In this document: piece after piece, positions 19,313-27,244 of the stretch
Layout of the letters: the number at the start of each line of letters is the position of its first letter
Position numbering within the stretch: the first letter of the stretch is position 1
NCBI GenBank assembly: GCA_019636515.1
Contig: JAHBXI010000002.1
Location: 248,001 to 312,000 of the forward strand
DNA: 64,000 bases
Origin: Phycisphaeraceae bacterium
Lineage (GTDB): Bacteria; Planctomycetota; Phycisphaerae; Phycisphaerales; UBA1924
Reading direction: 5' to 3'
Notes under the pieces: model-generated
Databases searched by the model: none
Seen by the model: the letters and a program-made list of their open reading frames with translations, nothing else
What the model was told of the DNA's origin: nothing
Program-made: the position numbers and the translations under genes

Positions 19313-20107
19313 ATGACCACCGACCATCCGCACGGCTCCCATCCCCCGCACCACCCTTCCGGGTCGGCGGGCGCCGCCTTTGACGAGAGCGACCCGCACG
19401 GGTTTGGCAAGGGACACCACCACGGCCACATCATCATGTCCGCGCTCACGCTGCGGACGGTGCTGGTCATCCTGTTGTTGTTCACGGGCCTGACGGTCGC
19501 GGCGGCGCAGTTCGAGGTGTGGGCACAGGCGTATTTCTCGATCGAACTGCCGCGGTGGGTCAACGTGGTGGTGGCGCTCTCGATCGCGACCGTCAAGAGC
19601 GCGCTGGTGCTTCTTTACTTCATGCAACTCCGGTACGACAACCCGATCAACACCATTGTCTTCCTCTTTACCCTCTTTGCCTTTGCCCTGTTCCTGGGCT
19701 TTACCGTCATGGACCTGGCCGGTCGAGACACGGTCTACGCCTACAAGGCCGGGGAGCAGGTCAAGGGAGGGCTTGGGCTCAGCCGCAGGACCGGCGAACG
19801 CAATGACCAGGGCGAACGGATCTCCGAGACGATTTCTGGGTCGATTGTCGCCCACGCCCGGGCCAAGTACCTCGAGAACCTCGCCGCCGAACTGGGGGAT
19901 ATGGAACTGGCCCGCGAGGAGTTTGCCCGCCGGGAAGCCGACGCCCACGGCCACAAGCACGCCCACGGCCACACGCGGGCATCCTCCAGCGACCATAACC
20001 ACAGCCGTGCTCGCACCGGTCAGACCATCGACCTGTACGACGCCGTGCCGGCCTCGGCTCATGGCGGCGCCGGGCATGGAGCCGGTCACGGGTCGGGTGG
20101 GCATTGA
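19313..20107 (+). CDS. Cytochrome c oxidase subunit IV-like protein with His-rich tail
   Basis: Residues 45-140 form three membrane helices typical of prokaryotic cytochrome oxidase subunit IV (caa3 type), including the IATVKSALVLLYFMQLRY segment. The protein is 264 residues, more than twice the usual length of about 100. The extra parts are a His/Pro-rich N-terminus and a C-terminal tail of about 120 residues with dense histidines (HGHKHAHGHTR and GAGHGAGHGSGGH). The tail could bind metal, for example copper for oxidase assembly, but this is inference. It is the last recognisable oxidase subunit of the cluster. Confidence 0.85.
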   Translation: MTTDHPHGSHPPHHPSGSAGAAFDESDPHGFGKGHHHGHIIMSALTLRTVLVILLLFTGLTVAAAQFEVWAQAYFSIELPRWVNVVVALSIATVKSALVLLYFMQLRYDNPINTIVFLFTLFAFALFLGFTVMDLAGRDTVYAYKAGEQVKGGLGLSRRTGERNDQGERISETISGSIVAHARAKYLENLAAELGDMELAREEFARREADAHGHKHAHGHTRASSSDHNHSRARTGQTIDLYDAVPASAHGGAGHGAGHGSGGH

Positions 20108-20177
20108 AGCCGCGGGCCCGCTGTATCGTGGGCCGGTCTCGGCGTCGATGCAGACCCGGGGCCGGCCGGGGACGTCC

Positions 20178-20969
20178 ATGATGTCCGTGAGATCCATATC
20201 GATCGTGGTGGCCGTCTTTTCGGCGGCGGCCATGGTGGCCTGCGGGTTTGCGATGGCCTCGCGCATCGCCGCGTACCACAAGGCCAACCCGCGCGAGGTC
20301 TTTGCCTTTCAGAGGATTGACTACCCCTCGTTTGAGATCCACGGGCGCGAGGTCGAGTTCACCGACGAGACCCAGGACGGCATCGCCTACCTGAACGTGC
20401 GGTACGGAGACCGGCGGCTCCGGCTGCTCGTGACGATCCCGGGCAACGCCGAGTTGCCCGGCCTTCTGCCGCATGAGCAGTGGCTGCGCGTGCTCATGTT
20501 CGCGTCGGCGGTCGGTCGCTCGATCGACCAGGTACACGACGACCTGCGGTCCCGACGGGTCGAGCCCCGCATGGTCGTGGTGACGCGCACGCCCCGGCCC
20601 GGCGAGCCTCAGGCCTACGCCGGACGGATGAACCCAAAGGCGTGGACGTTCGACTTCCATGAGTTCATGCCCGGCGGCGAGATCGAGCACCAGAAACTCC
20701 GCTTCCCGACGACCCGCCAGCACCAGCCCGACAAGGAGGGTGAACTGCGGGAGAACACCTGGCAGTACCAGGCCGCGCTCTCGGTCATCCCCACGGGGAT
20801 CTCGCCCAAGCCCAAGTTCAGCGACGATGGCCTTCGGGCCTCCGGATGGACGCTCCCGGCGACGACGGGAGCCACGCTTATCATGCTGGGCGCGATCTGC
20901 GTCGGGGCGATTTCCGGCCGGCGAGCCGCGTCTTCGCGGGTTCCGACCACGACTTCCCGGGCGGACTGA
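20178..20969 (+). CDS. Membrane-anchored protein of unknown function, end of caa3 cluster
   Basis: I do not recognise this protein (263 residues from ATG 20178; ATG 20148 would add 10). It has an N-terminal helix (about 8-28), an extracytoplasmic body of about 200 residues and a C-terminal helix (about 228-248) followed by a basic tail. There is no CXXCH, copper motif or other cofactor signature. The body contains RYGDRRLRLLVTIPGNAELPG and a WTFDFHEFMPGG segment. Its place directly after subunit IV, on the same strand, suggests a role with the oxidase or its assembly. Confidence 0.75.
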   Translation: MMSVRSISIVVAVFSAAAMVACGFAMASRIAAYHKANPREVFAFQRIDYPSFEIHGREVEFTDETQDGIAYLNVRYGDRRLRLLVTIPGNAELPGLLPHEQWLRVLMFASAVGRSIDQVHDDLRSRRVEPRMVVVTRTPRPGEPQAYAGRMNPKAWTFDFHEFMPGGEIEHQKLRFPTTRQHQPDKEGELRENTWQYQAALSVIPTGISPKPKFSDDGLRASGWTLPATTGATLIMLGAICVGAISGRRAASSRVPTTTSRAD

Positions 20970-21045
20970 TCCTTCGATCCCGTGCTTGACACGGGGGGGG
21001 GGCGGTAGGCTTTCGGGTGGTCCGGGGTTATTTCAGGGGGCGTGC

Positions 21046-21732
21046 ATGGGGTCTTTCAATCGCACGGTTGGCCGACGCGGGTTTACGATCGCCGAGGTTC
21101 TTGTGTCGATCGGGGTCATCGCGATTCTGTTCGCGGTGTTCCTGCCGTCCTTGCGCGGAGCCTGGGGGTCGGCCCGGTCGCTGAGGTCGCTCGCCCTGGT
21201 TCGATCGAGTCTTGCGCTCGTCCATGCCTATGCGGAGCACCACCAGGAGATTTACCCGATCGCCTCGGCCGGATTGAACGAGTCGATGCTGGCGTGGCAA
21301 CGGCCGCTCGTGCGGCTGGGGTATCTGCCGAGCGAGGAATCGGCCGACCCCGAGGGCTTCGCGGCCGTCGGCGGGAATCGGGTCTGCCTGTCGGGGGCGT
21401 TGCTGCACCCGCCCGAACTGATGGTCCCCGACGCGACGGTGCCGATTCCCTACGCGAAGTCCTCGCCGATCCGTTTGTCGGGGGTTGTGTTCCCTTCGAG
21501 CAAAGGGGCGATGGTGCAGTGGCTCGGGGTTGAGAACGGGGAGCATGTCTTCTGGACGTGGGAGCCGTGGAATCCGCCCGCGAGGCCGGTGGCGATGGCG
21601 GACGGATCCGTGGTCACGGCTCGGTGCACCGATTACGCCCTCGATCACGAGTTCTTTGAGAACTGGGTGGGAAACCCGGTCATCTCGACGTGGCAGGGTT
21701 GTCGCGGGTTGGATCGCCGGGTGATTCCCTGA
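21046..21732 (+). CDS. Prepilin-type N-terminal methylation protein (type II secretion/DUF1559-like)
   Basis: This 228-residue protein has a type IV prepilin leader: RRGFTIAEVL (residues 10-19), with cleavage expected after G12 and E17 at the conserved position 5 of the mature protein, followed by a hydrophobic helix to about residue 35. The C-terminal part contains ARPVAMADGSV, resembling the H-X9-DG region of DUF1559 planctomycete pilin-like proteins. CAGGGGG lies just upstream of the ATG at 21046. It would be assembled or displayed by a pilus/type II secretion-like system not present in the window. It is the first gene of a three-gene stretch with two exported proteins. Confidence 0.82.
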   Translation: MGSFNRTVGRRGFTIAEVLVSIGVIAILFAVFLPSLRGAWGSARSLRSLALVRSSLALVHAYAEHHQEIYPIASAGLNESMLAWQRPLVRLGYLPSEESADPEGFAAVGGNRVCLSGALLHPPELMVPDATVPIPYAKSSPIRLSGVVFPSSKGAMVQWLGVENGEHVFWTWEPWNPPARPVAMADGSVVTARCTDYALDHEFFENWVGNPVISTWQGCRGLDRRVIP

Positions 21733-21760
21733 CACGCACGTGTCAGAGAAAGGAATAGTC

Positions 21761-21889
21761 ATGAGTACGCGATGCGGGATGAGGTCTGGATTCGCCGTAG
21801 GAGCATGCGCGGTTCTGTGCTGGGTGGTTGTCGGGTCGTTGGCGCAGCCGGGACAACCGTGTTATTTCTTGCAGCGAAGCGGCTGCTGA
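21761..21889 (+). CDS. 42-residue cysteine-containing exported peptide
   Basis: A short open frame from ATG 21761 (AAAGGAA 6 bases upstream) to TGA 21887-21889 encodes 42 residues. An N-terminal basic region and a hydrophobic core (FAVGACAVLCWVVVGSLA) form a signal peptide, probably cleaved after SLA to leave QPGQPCYFLQRSGC, with two cysteines in a short mature peptide. G/C at third positions is about two thirds, lower than in neighbouring genes. The spacing (28 bases after the prepilin gene, 85 before the next) and the good ribosome binding site argue that it is real. Function unknown. Confidence 0.5.
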   Translation: MSTRCGMRSGFAVGACAVLCWVVVGSLAQPGQPCYFLQRSGC

Positions 21890-21974
21890 TGCAACCTCCC
21901 CGGTGGAGCCGCGCTGTTTGTGCGCGACGCGACTCGCCGGGTTTCCGGCCCGCGTCGTGACCAAGGGGGAAGGC

Positions 21975-22940
21975 ATGAAGACCTGTCCATCAAGCGTTTC
22001 TCTGGTGCTGGCCGCTGCGGTCGTCGGAACCGCTGTGGCCGTGGTGGCCTCGCCGGCCGAGTCCCGTGATGAAGTCGCCGCCATCAGGGAACGGACGGTC
22101 GCTCATTGGCCGGCGCAGGGAGCGATCCACGCGCTCTACGACGACGGGTTGAACCCGACGTACGTCGGGTACGATTTCGCCACGGGCGCCTGGTATCGTC
22201 GGACCCGCCGGAACATCGTCGGCCAGGACACGGCCGGGGAACTCTATTCCTGCCGTATCGAGGATCAGGAGTACAAGCCGCTCGCCTCCGCGTCACGCGG
22301 CTTTGGCTTTTTCATCGACCGGTACTTTCCAACGCTGGAGGTGGCGTGGCTGCTCGATCATCCAGAACTCGTGACCTCCGTGGCCGAGTCCGCCGACGGC
22401 CTGCTCCGGGTCGAGGCAACCCTTCCCAGGGCCTCCCGCGGCCTGGACCTTGAGCGCATCCCCGCCCCGGAACTGGAGCGATGGGGCGGGCACGCCGGGG
22501 TGCATCGGGCCGTGGTGTACACGATCGGGACGGATGGCCGGGTACTCTCGATCGAGCGACAGGGGCTGCAAGGCCCCGAGCGGGACGCGTTCGACCGCGC
22601 GGAGTGCTCGTTGCCGGGCTTCCATGTGGCCGGACATCCCGATGAATCCGATCGGGGGTTTCAACTCCAATCGTGCGAATATCAGGAGCGGCCCGACGCG
22701 TCGTCCTTTGACGGCCGCCTGATCCTCTCCCAGGCGGTGGCCGAGGCGTCGCGAGAGCGAGCACGCATGCCCGTGGAGCGTCCCGGGGGAGATGCGGACG
22801 CCGCGCGACCTCACCCCATCACGTCCCGTCCGGAATCGGGTCGATGGTCGGTCAGGGCGTGGATTGGCCTGGCCGGCGGCGGCGTTGCCGCCACGGGGTT
22901 GGTCCTCTTGCTCTTCCGGCGATTGAGCCGCGGAGCGTGA
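21975..22940 (+). CDS. Secreted, C-terminally anchored protein of unknown function
   Basis: From ATG 21975 (GGGGGAAGG just upstream) this is 321 residues. It has a signal peptide (about 1-28, ending VVASPA), a body of about 250 residues and a C-terminal hydrophobic helix (about 292-315, GLAGGGVAATGLVLLLF) followed by RRLSRGA. The organisation is that of a surface protein anchored by its tail. The body has few cysteines (about 75, 210 and 232) and no motif I recognise. It is the third gene of the prepilin stretch and converges on the DUF1080 gene 21 bases away. Confidence 0.72.
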   Translation: MKTCPSSVSLVLAAAVVGTAVAVVASPAESRDEVAAIRERTVAHWPAQGAIHALYDDGLNPTYVGYDFATGAWYRRTRRNIVGQDTAGELYSCRIEDQEYKPLASASRGFGFFIDRYFPTLEVAWLLDHPELVTSVAESADGLLRVEATLPRASRGLDLERIPAPELERWGGHAGVHRAVVYTIGTDGRVLSIERQGLQGPERDAFDRAECSLPGFHVAGHPDESDRGFQLQSCEYQERPDASSFDGRLILSQAVAEASRERARMPVERPGGDADAARPHPITSRPESGRWSVRAWIGLAGGGVAATGLVLLLFRRLSRGA

Positions 22941-22961
22941 CGGCGGGAGGGATGGCCGCGT

Positions 22962-23681
22962 TCAGAGCGGCCGTACCCAGATGTTGCGGAACTTCACGGT
23001 GTTGCCGTGGTCCTGGAGGTGGATCGGGCCATCGCCGGTCCCGCGGTCGCCTCCGCCGGTGGGCGCGGTGATCGGGACGTGGTCCTGGATCAGGATGCCG
23101 TTGTGCAGGACGGTGATCCGCCCGGGCGCCGTGACGTTCCCCGACTCGTCGAATATCGGAGCGCGGAAGACGATGTCGTACGTCTGCCACTCCCCGGGAC
23201 GGCGGCAGGCGTTGACCAGCGGGGCGTGCTGAAGATAGATCGCCCCGCACTGGCCCATCGGGTACGTGTTGTTCTCGAACGAGTCGAGCACCTGGACCTC
23301 GTAGCGGTTCTGGATGTAGACGCCGCTGTTGCCACGTCCCTGGCCCTCCCCATCGACGACCGAGGGAGTGGCGAACTCGACGTGGATCTGGGCGTCACCG
23401 AAGACCTGCCGCGTGACGATGCTCCCCGAGCCGGGCTTGCACGTCATCGCCCCGCCCGCGTGTCCGTCGGGAATCCACCGGGCCGGCTGGCCGTCGAGGT
23501 GGGTCCATCCTTCAAGCGAGGTCCCGTCGAACAGGACGATCGCGTCGGACGGCGGCGCGGCGGGATCGACGGGCGCGGGTCCTGGCGCCACGATGGGGAC
23601 CCGCGGTTCGTCCGCGCTGGTCGCGGAGGCGTGATGGAGCGGGGCGGCGGCGATCAGGAAGGCGAGGGTGAGCGAGAGCAT
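22962..23681 (-). CDS. DUF1080 (3-keto-disaccharide hydrolase-like) secreted protein
   Basis: This 239-residue protein has a signal peptide (MLSLTLAFLIAAAPLHHASA) and a single jelly-roll DUF1080 domain. The FDGTSLEGWTHLDG start (about 50-63), the NSGVYIQNRYEVQVLDSFEN segment and the final GPIHLQDHGNTVKFRNIWV are diagnostic. DUF1080 members bind or cleave carbohydrates, and some act as 3-keto-disaccharide hydrolases; planctomycetes have many. It is periplasmic or secreted. It is transcribed away from the following M32 peptidase gene's stop with about 94 bases between them, so co-transcription is possible. Confidence 0.9.
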   Translation of the reverse strand: MLSLTLAFLIAAAPLHHASATSADEPRVPIVAPGPAPVDPAAPPSDAIVLFDGTSLEGWTHLDGQPARWIPDGHAGGAMTCKPGSGSIVTRQVFGDAQIHVEFATPSVVDGEGQGRGNSGVYIQNRYEVQVLDSFENNTYPMGQCGAIYLQHAPLVNACRRPGEWQTYDIVFRAPIFDESGNVTAPGRITVLHNGILIQDHVPITAPTGGGDRGTGDGPIHLQDHGNTVKFRNIWVRPL

Positions 23682-23775
23682 GATGGCAACCTCCGGTGAA
23701 GAACAGCGGCACGGCCGGCAGCATATCCGTCGAGGCCGCCCGCCGTGGACGCGGGCGCGTGGCGGCGCGTGGTTC

Positions 23776-25293
23776 TTAGATTCCGTAGAGCGGGCGCAGT
23801 TTGCCCTCGAGGTGCCGCATCAAGGGGTCGGCGGAGAGGGCCTTGCCCGTAATTTTGCGGCAGAGTTCGTCGGCTCTGTATCGGCGTCCGTGGGCGTGGA
23901 TGTGCTTGTTGAGCCACGCCTTGAGAGGGGCGAAGTCGCCCCTTGCCAGGCGGCGGTCGAGGTCCTTGATGTCCTTATTGATCTTCTCCCAGAACTGGGC
24001 CGCGTACAGGTTGCCAAGCGTGTAGGTGGCAAAGTACCCGACCAGGCCGAAACTCCAGTGGACGTCCTGGAGGCAGCCGCGTCGGTCGTCGGGGACCTTG
24101 ATGCCCAGGAGGCGTTCGAAGTTCGAGTTCCAGGCCCCCGGGATGTCCCGGACCCGGAGGTTCCCGGAGATGAGGCCCCTCTCGATCTCGAAGCGCAGCA
24201 TGATGTGCAGGTTGTACGTGGCCTCGTCGGCCTCGACGCGAATGTAGGAAGGCGTGGCCGTGTTGACCGCCGCGTGGAGTTGATCGACGGTGGCCCTGGT
24301 CATCGCGCCGCCGAGCATTTTTCTGGCCCGGGGAAGCGCCCAGGTCCAGAACGAGCGGCTTCGGCCGACGAAATTCTCCCACATCCGAGACTGGCTCTCA
24401 TGGATCCCCAGGCTGATCGACTCGGCCGAGGGAAGTCCGTGACGCTTGCTCTTGGGGAGCCCCTGCTCGTACAGGCCGTGGCCCATTTCGTGGAGCGTCC
24501 CGTAGAGCGCGTCGGTGAACTTCTCGTCGCGGTAGCGGGTGGTGAGCCGGGTGTCCCCGGGAGCCAGCCCGTCACAGAACGGGTGCGTCGTGACATCGAG
24601 ACGCCCGGCCTTGAGGTCAAAGCCCATCGCCCCGAGCACGAACTGCCCGAAGGCGTGCTGGCGGTCGGCGGGGATCTTCGAGGTCAGGATCCTCGTCGAG
24701 ACTTTTTTCCTGGACGCGGCGATTTCTCCGATGAGGCCGGCCAGCCGTCCTCGCAGCGGGGTGAAGACGGCCTCGATGTCCGCCGAACGGGCCGAAGGCT
24801 CGTATTCGTCGAGCAGGGCGTCGTACAACTCACCGCCGGGGGGCGTCCCGTAGCACTCGGCCTTGCGACGGACGAGCGCCATGATGCGATCGAGCCACGG
24901 GGCGAACATCTTGAAATTGCTGGCCGCGCGGGCCTCCTTCCAGACCTGCTGTGCCTGGCTGGCGACCCTGGCCAGTTCGGCGACCAGTTCCGAGGGCAGG
25001 CGGGTGGCCAGGTCGTAATCGCGGCGCATCTCGCGCAGGTCGGCGGCGATCACCGGGTCGGCGGTCAGGGCCGGATCCGACTCGCACCGCGAAATCAGAT
25101 CGCCAAGCCGCGGATCCGTCGCCGCCTTATGCGAGAGTTCGGCCATGACCGACAGCATCTCGGCCCGGGCCGCCGCGCCCGCGGGCGGCATGTAGGTCTC
25201 CTGGTCCCAGTTGAGCAGCCGGTGGACCGATCCGAGCGTGGCGGATCGACGGCGCAGGGAAACAAGGCGTTCGTACACGTCGGGCTGGGGCAT
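23776..25293 (-). CDS. Carboxypeptidase Taq, M32 family metallopeptidase
   Basis: M32 carboxypeptidases are cytosolic zinc enzymes that remove C-terminal residues of broad specificity. The 505-residue length is normal for the family. The zinc motif HEMGH is at 268-272, and the third ligand lies in the family motif HESQSRMWEN about 27 residues later. An N-terminal NWDQETYMPP segment (about 28-37) is also typical. There is no signal peptide. The gene lies between a choice-of-anchor protein gene and a DUF1080 gene on the same strand, with no obvious functional link. Confidence 0.95.
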   Translation of the reverse strand: MPQPDVYERLVSLRRRSATLGSVHRLLNWDQETYMPPAGAAARAEMLSVMAELSHKAATDPRLGDLISRCESDPALTADPVIAADLREMRRDYDLATRLPSELVAELARVASQAQQVWKEARAASNFKMFAPWLDRIMALVRRKAECYGTPPGGELYDALLDEYEPSARSADIEAVFTPLRGRLAGLIGEIAASRKKVSTRILTSKIPADRQHAFGQFVLGAMGFDLKAGRLDVTTHPFCDGLAPGDTRLTTRYRDEKFTDALYGTLHEMGHGLYEQGLPKSKRHGLPSAESISLGIHESQSRMWENFVGRSRSFWTWALPRARKMLGGAMTRATVDQLHAAVNTATPSYIRVEADEATYNLHIMLRFEIERGLISGNLRVRDIPGAWNSNFERLLGIKVPDDRRGCLQDVHWSFGLVGYFATYTLGNLYAAQFWEKINKDIKDLDRRLARGDFAPLKAWLNKHIHAHGRRYRADELCRKITGKALSADPLMRHLEGKLRPLYGI

Positions 25294-25434
25294 GGCGGAG
25301 GGCTCCGGTCGTCGCGGCGGATCGTCGTCGCGAGCAGGGAGCAGGGTAGACGGACTCTCGGCCGGATGTGAACGCCGCCTCTCGCGAGGCGGATCGTGCC
25401 CGGCGGGGGTCGCGACCGGTCCGGACCTCCGGGA

Positions 25435-26127
25435 TCAACGCCGTCGGCGTCGCAGGAAAGGCACGAAGGCCAGGCCGGAGCCCGGTGACGGGATGGGGTT
25501 GTAGGTGTATTCGATGCGGATCCGCCCCGCGGTCCCGAACGACTTGAGTTGTGTGTCAAAGCCCTGGAACGGAACACCCTCCGTCGCGTTGGCGAGCGCG
25601 CCGAGGTAATGGATCGAGATGTCGATGAACGGGACCGTGTCGCTCGCGGTCCACAGCGCGCGGTTGAATTCGGCTCCAGGCGATGCGGTGAGAGTGCGGT
25701 CGTCCCCTCCCACCGAGCCAAAGTCGTGCCAGTCGGGCCCGCCGCCTGGTGTGAAGTCGTTTGCCGCCAGCGCCTTGTTGAAATCGACTTGGGGGCCCTC
25801 GAATACCTCCCAGTCGTTCTTCAGGTTGTTCACGGTGGAGAACCCGCCATCAAAGTGCATCAGCGAGGTCGAGAAGACGGCGGGCACCAGGTCGGCGTTC
25901 TCCACGATGATCTGCCCGAAGACGTTCTGCGTCATCGTCACTTTGACCGAGGTTAATGTGCCCGCCCGCGAGAATGGATCCATGCGGATCGTCGTGGAGC
26001 CGCTGTAGGAGGTCATGGCCGCGTTGAGCGCGAGCGGGATGCTGAACTCCTTGACTTCCGATACCACGGCGGCGTGAACGGCCGAAGAGAGCGAGCAAAC
26101 GGCGAGGATTTCGAGCGCGCGCTTCAT
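25435..26127 (-). CDS. Choice-of-anchor E type secreted protein with PEP-CTERM-like tail
   Basis: From ATG 26127 (AAGGAG about 7 bases upstream) the protein is 230 residues. It has a signal peptide (MKRALEILAVCSLSSAVHA) and a beta-rich body in which AGTLTSVKVTM and VFGQIIVENAD resemble the choice-of-anchor E domain. The C-terminus, IPSPGSGLAFVPFLRRRRR, has the short proline motif, brief hydrophobic stretch and arginine cluster of PEP-CTERM-like sorting signals. It is probably a surface or extracellular protein processed by an exosortase-type enzyme. No exosortase gene is in the window. Confidence 0.75.
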   Translation of the reverse strand: MKRALEILAVCSLSSAVHAAVVSEVKEFSIPLALNAAMTSYSGSTTIRMDPFSRAGTLTSVKVTMTQNVFGQIIVENADLVPAVFSTSLMHFDGGFSTVNNLKNDWEVFEGPQVDFNKALAANDFTPGGGPDWHDFGSVGGDDRTLTASPGAEFNRALWTASDTVPFIDISIHYLGALANATEGVPFQGFDTQLKSFGTAGRIRIEYTYNPIPSPGSGLAFVPFLRRRRR

Positions 26128-26261
26128 GAGGGTCTCCTTCAACGGGGCGTTGCCCCTGAAGGATGAACGCACGCGGGCGCGAGTCGTCACGCGACAAGTC
26201 GTACCGGAGCGATATCCGGCGGCCGGGCCCGGCCCGGCTCGGCCCGGATCCCGGAGAGTTC

Positions 26262-26293
26262 AAAAACGACGAGCCGCGCCCTCGGGGGCGCGG
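26262..26293 (-). terminator. Rho-independent terminator of the 41-residue peptide gene
   Basis: On the minus strand CCGCGCCC and GGGCGCGG (26274-26293) form a perfect 8-base-pair stem with a 4-base loop, followed within 7 bases by TTTTT (26262-26266). It lies about 80 bases after the stop of the small exported peptide and upstream of the choice-of-anchor E gene. Confidence 0.8.
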
Positions 26294-26372
26294 CCTTGCC
26301 GTGATTCTCCCGCGAGACGCGAACGCCTCGCGGCTTCGATTCCACGCCCGGCGGGACGTGCCGGGCGGTTCC

Positions 26373-26498
26373 TCAGATCTCGTTGGAAGGATCCTGATCG
26401 TCCTGCATTGCCTCGACCCGTCGCCCCGCGGCATGGGCCGGCCCGAAAGCCAGAAGCACCGACAACGCCGACCATCTCATCCAATCAGTGACCAGCAT
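26373..26498 (-). CDS. 41-residue exported peptide
   Basis: An ATG at 26498 preceded by GAAAGGA (7 bases) opens a 42-codon frame ending in TGA at 26373. The product has a signal peptide (MRWSALSVLLAFGPAHA, cleavage after AHA at about residue 23) and a short acidic mature part ending QDDQDPSNEI. A perfect terminator hairpin follows about 80 bases later on the same strand, so this is probably a separate transcript. Function unknown; it could be a secreted peptide or the remnant of a longer gene. Confidence 0.5.
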   Translation of the reverse strand: MLVTDWMRWSALSVLLAFGPAHAAGRRVEAMQDDQDPSNEI

Positions 26499-26836
26499 GG
26501 CTCGATCCTTTCAGAGTGCGTGTGCTTGCTTCCACGCGGACAGCACCGCGACGCATGACGTTCTCGCCGGGCGGATCGTGGTTCCGGTTTCCCCGTGTGC
26601 GGTGTAACCGTCACAGGGCTTTCGATCCGGACAACCCGCTCGGACACTCTCAATGTGCCTCGTCTTCACGGATATGCCAGCCGTCACGGATGGAATCTTT
26701 CAAAAAAGTGGAACCGTCGATGCGGGCCCCGTGCCGATGGGGAGGTTGGTGTGCATGCCCGAACCGCGCGGAGCATTTATGGACGCTCTCGTCCGGTGTT
26801 ATTTGCGACACAATCTCATTTGGCATACCATCCGGC
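26499..26836. other. Intergenic region between divergent small peptide and feoA
   Basis: This 338-base gap separates the minus-strand 41-residue peptide from feoA. A plus-strand open frame crosses it in the feoA frame, but its translation is rich in Arg, Ser and Cys with no domain, and feoA has a natural start at 26837. The feoA-proximal end is AT-richer than its surroundings and holds a Fur-like element. I see nothing else in it. Confidence 0.6.
26804..26818. promoter_or_regulatory. Degenerate Fur-like box before feoA
   Basis: TGCGACACAATCTCA matches the form TGAGAATNATTCTCA at 10 of 14 specified positions, with an intact right half (TCTCA). It ends 18 bases before the feoA ATG. A better copy of the same motif lies between ctaA and actA. 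Iron-dependent control of feoAB is expected from other bacteria; the match here is only moderate. Confidence 0.35.
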
Positions 26837-27229
26837 ATGACCGATGCTTCGGCGCAAATTCCTATCAAAATCCAAACAAATGATCGGGATTCCTGCTGCG
26901 GGGGTGACTCTGCCTGCTGCCGCTCGGATCTCTCCTCGGCGGATGCTCGCGTGCGGCTTTCGGAAGCCCCCGAGGGCTTCGTCGGCGTGGTTTGCCACCA
27001 CGACCTGGGAACCGCGGACGCGGAACTCCTGCGTGCCATGGGGCTTCGTCCGATGGCTCGGGTGCGGATTTGCAAGCCCGGGGAACCGTGCATTGTGCAG
27101 GTCCTGGCGGGGTGTGGGCATGATGGGGTCGTGATGGGCGCCTCGGGGTGTTCGTGCCGCATCGGATTGTCGGGTTCGCTCGCCCGTCGTGTCTCGATCG
27201 AGGCGATCGTCGGCGCCGCGACGGCGTGA
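26837..27229 (+). CDS. feoA: FeoA family protein with cysteine-rich N-terminus
   Basis: FeoA is a small SH3-like cytoplasmic protein that works with the FeoB ferrous iron transporter. Residues about 48-125 carry the FeoA fold, with LLRAMGLRPMARVRICKPG and a C-terminal RIGLSGSLARRVSIE. The protein is 130 residues, longer than the usual 75-80. The added N-terminal 45 residues contain a cysteine group (DSCCGGDSACC, about 18-27), and further cysteines occur at about 53, 81, 86, 93, 105 and 107, which is unusual. It ends 15 bases before feoB, whose ribosome binding site AAGGAGG lies in the gap. Confidence 0.85.
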   Translation: MTDASAQIPIKIQTNDRDSCCGGDSACCRSDLSSADARVRLSEAPEGFVGVVCHHDLGTADAELLRAMGLRPMARVRICKPGEPCIVQVLAGCGHDGVVMGASGCSCRIGLSGSLARRVSIEAIVGAATA

Positions 27230-27244
27230 GAAGGAGGTCGTCCG

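Noticed and set aside
20986..21011. TTGACA followed by TAGGCT before the prepilin gene
   Set aside because: The spacing is only 14 bases, too short for a sigma-70 promoter, and a run of ten Gs lies between the two hexamers, so a length error is also possible. Left unassigned.
21828..21974. Upstream in-frame extension of the anchored secreted protein
   Set aside because: It would place an Arg-rich, non-signal stretch before a good signal peptide, and the ATG at 21975 has a strong ribosome binding site.
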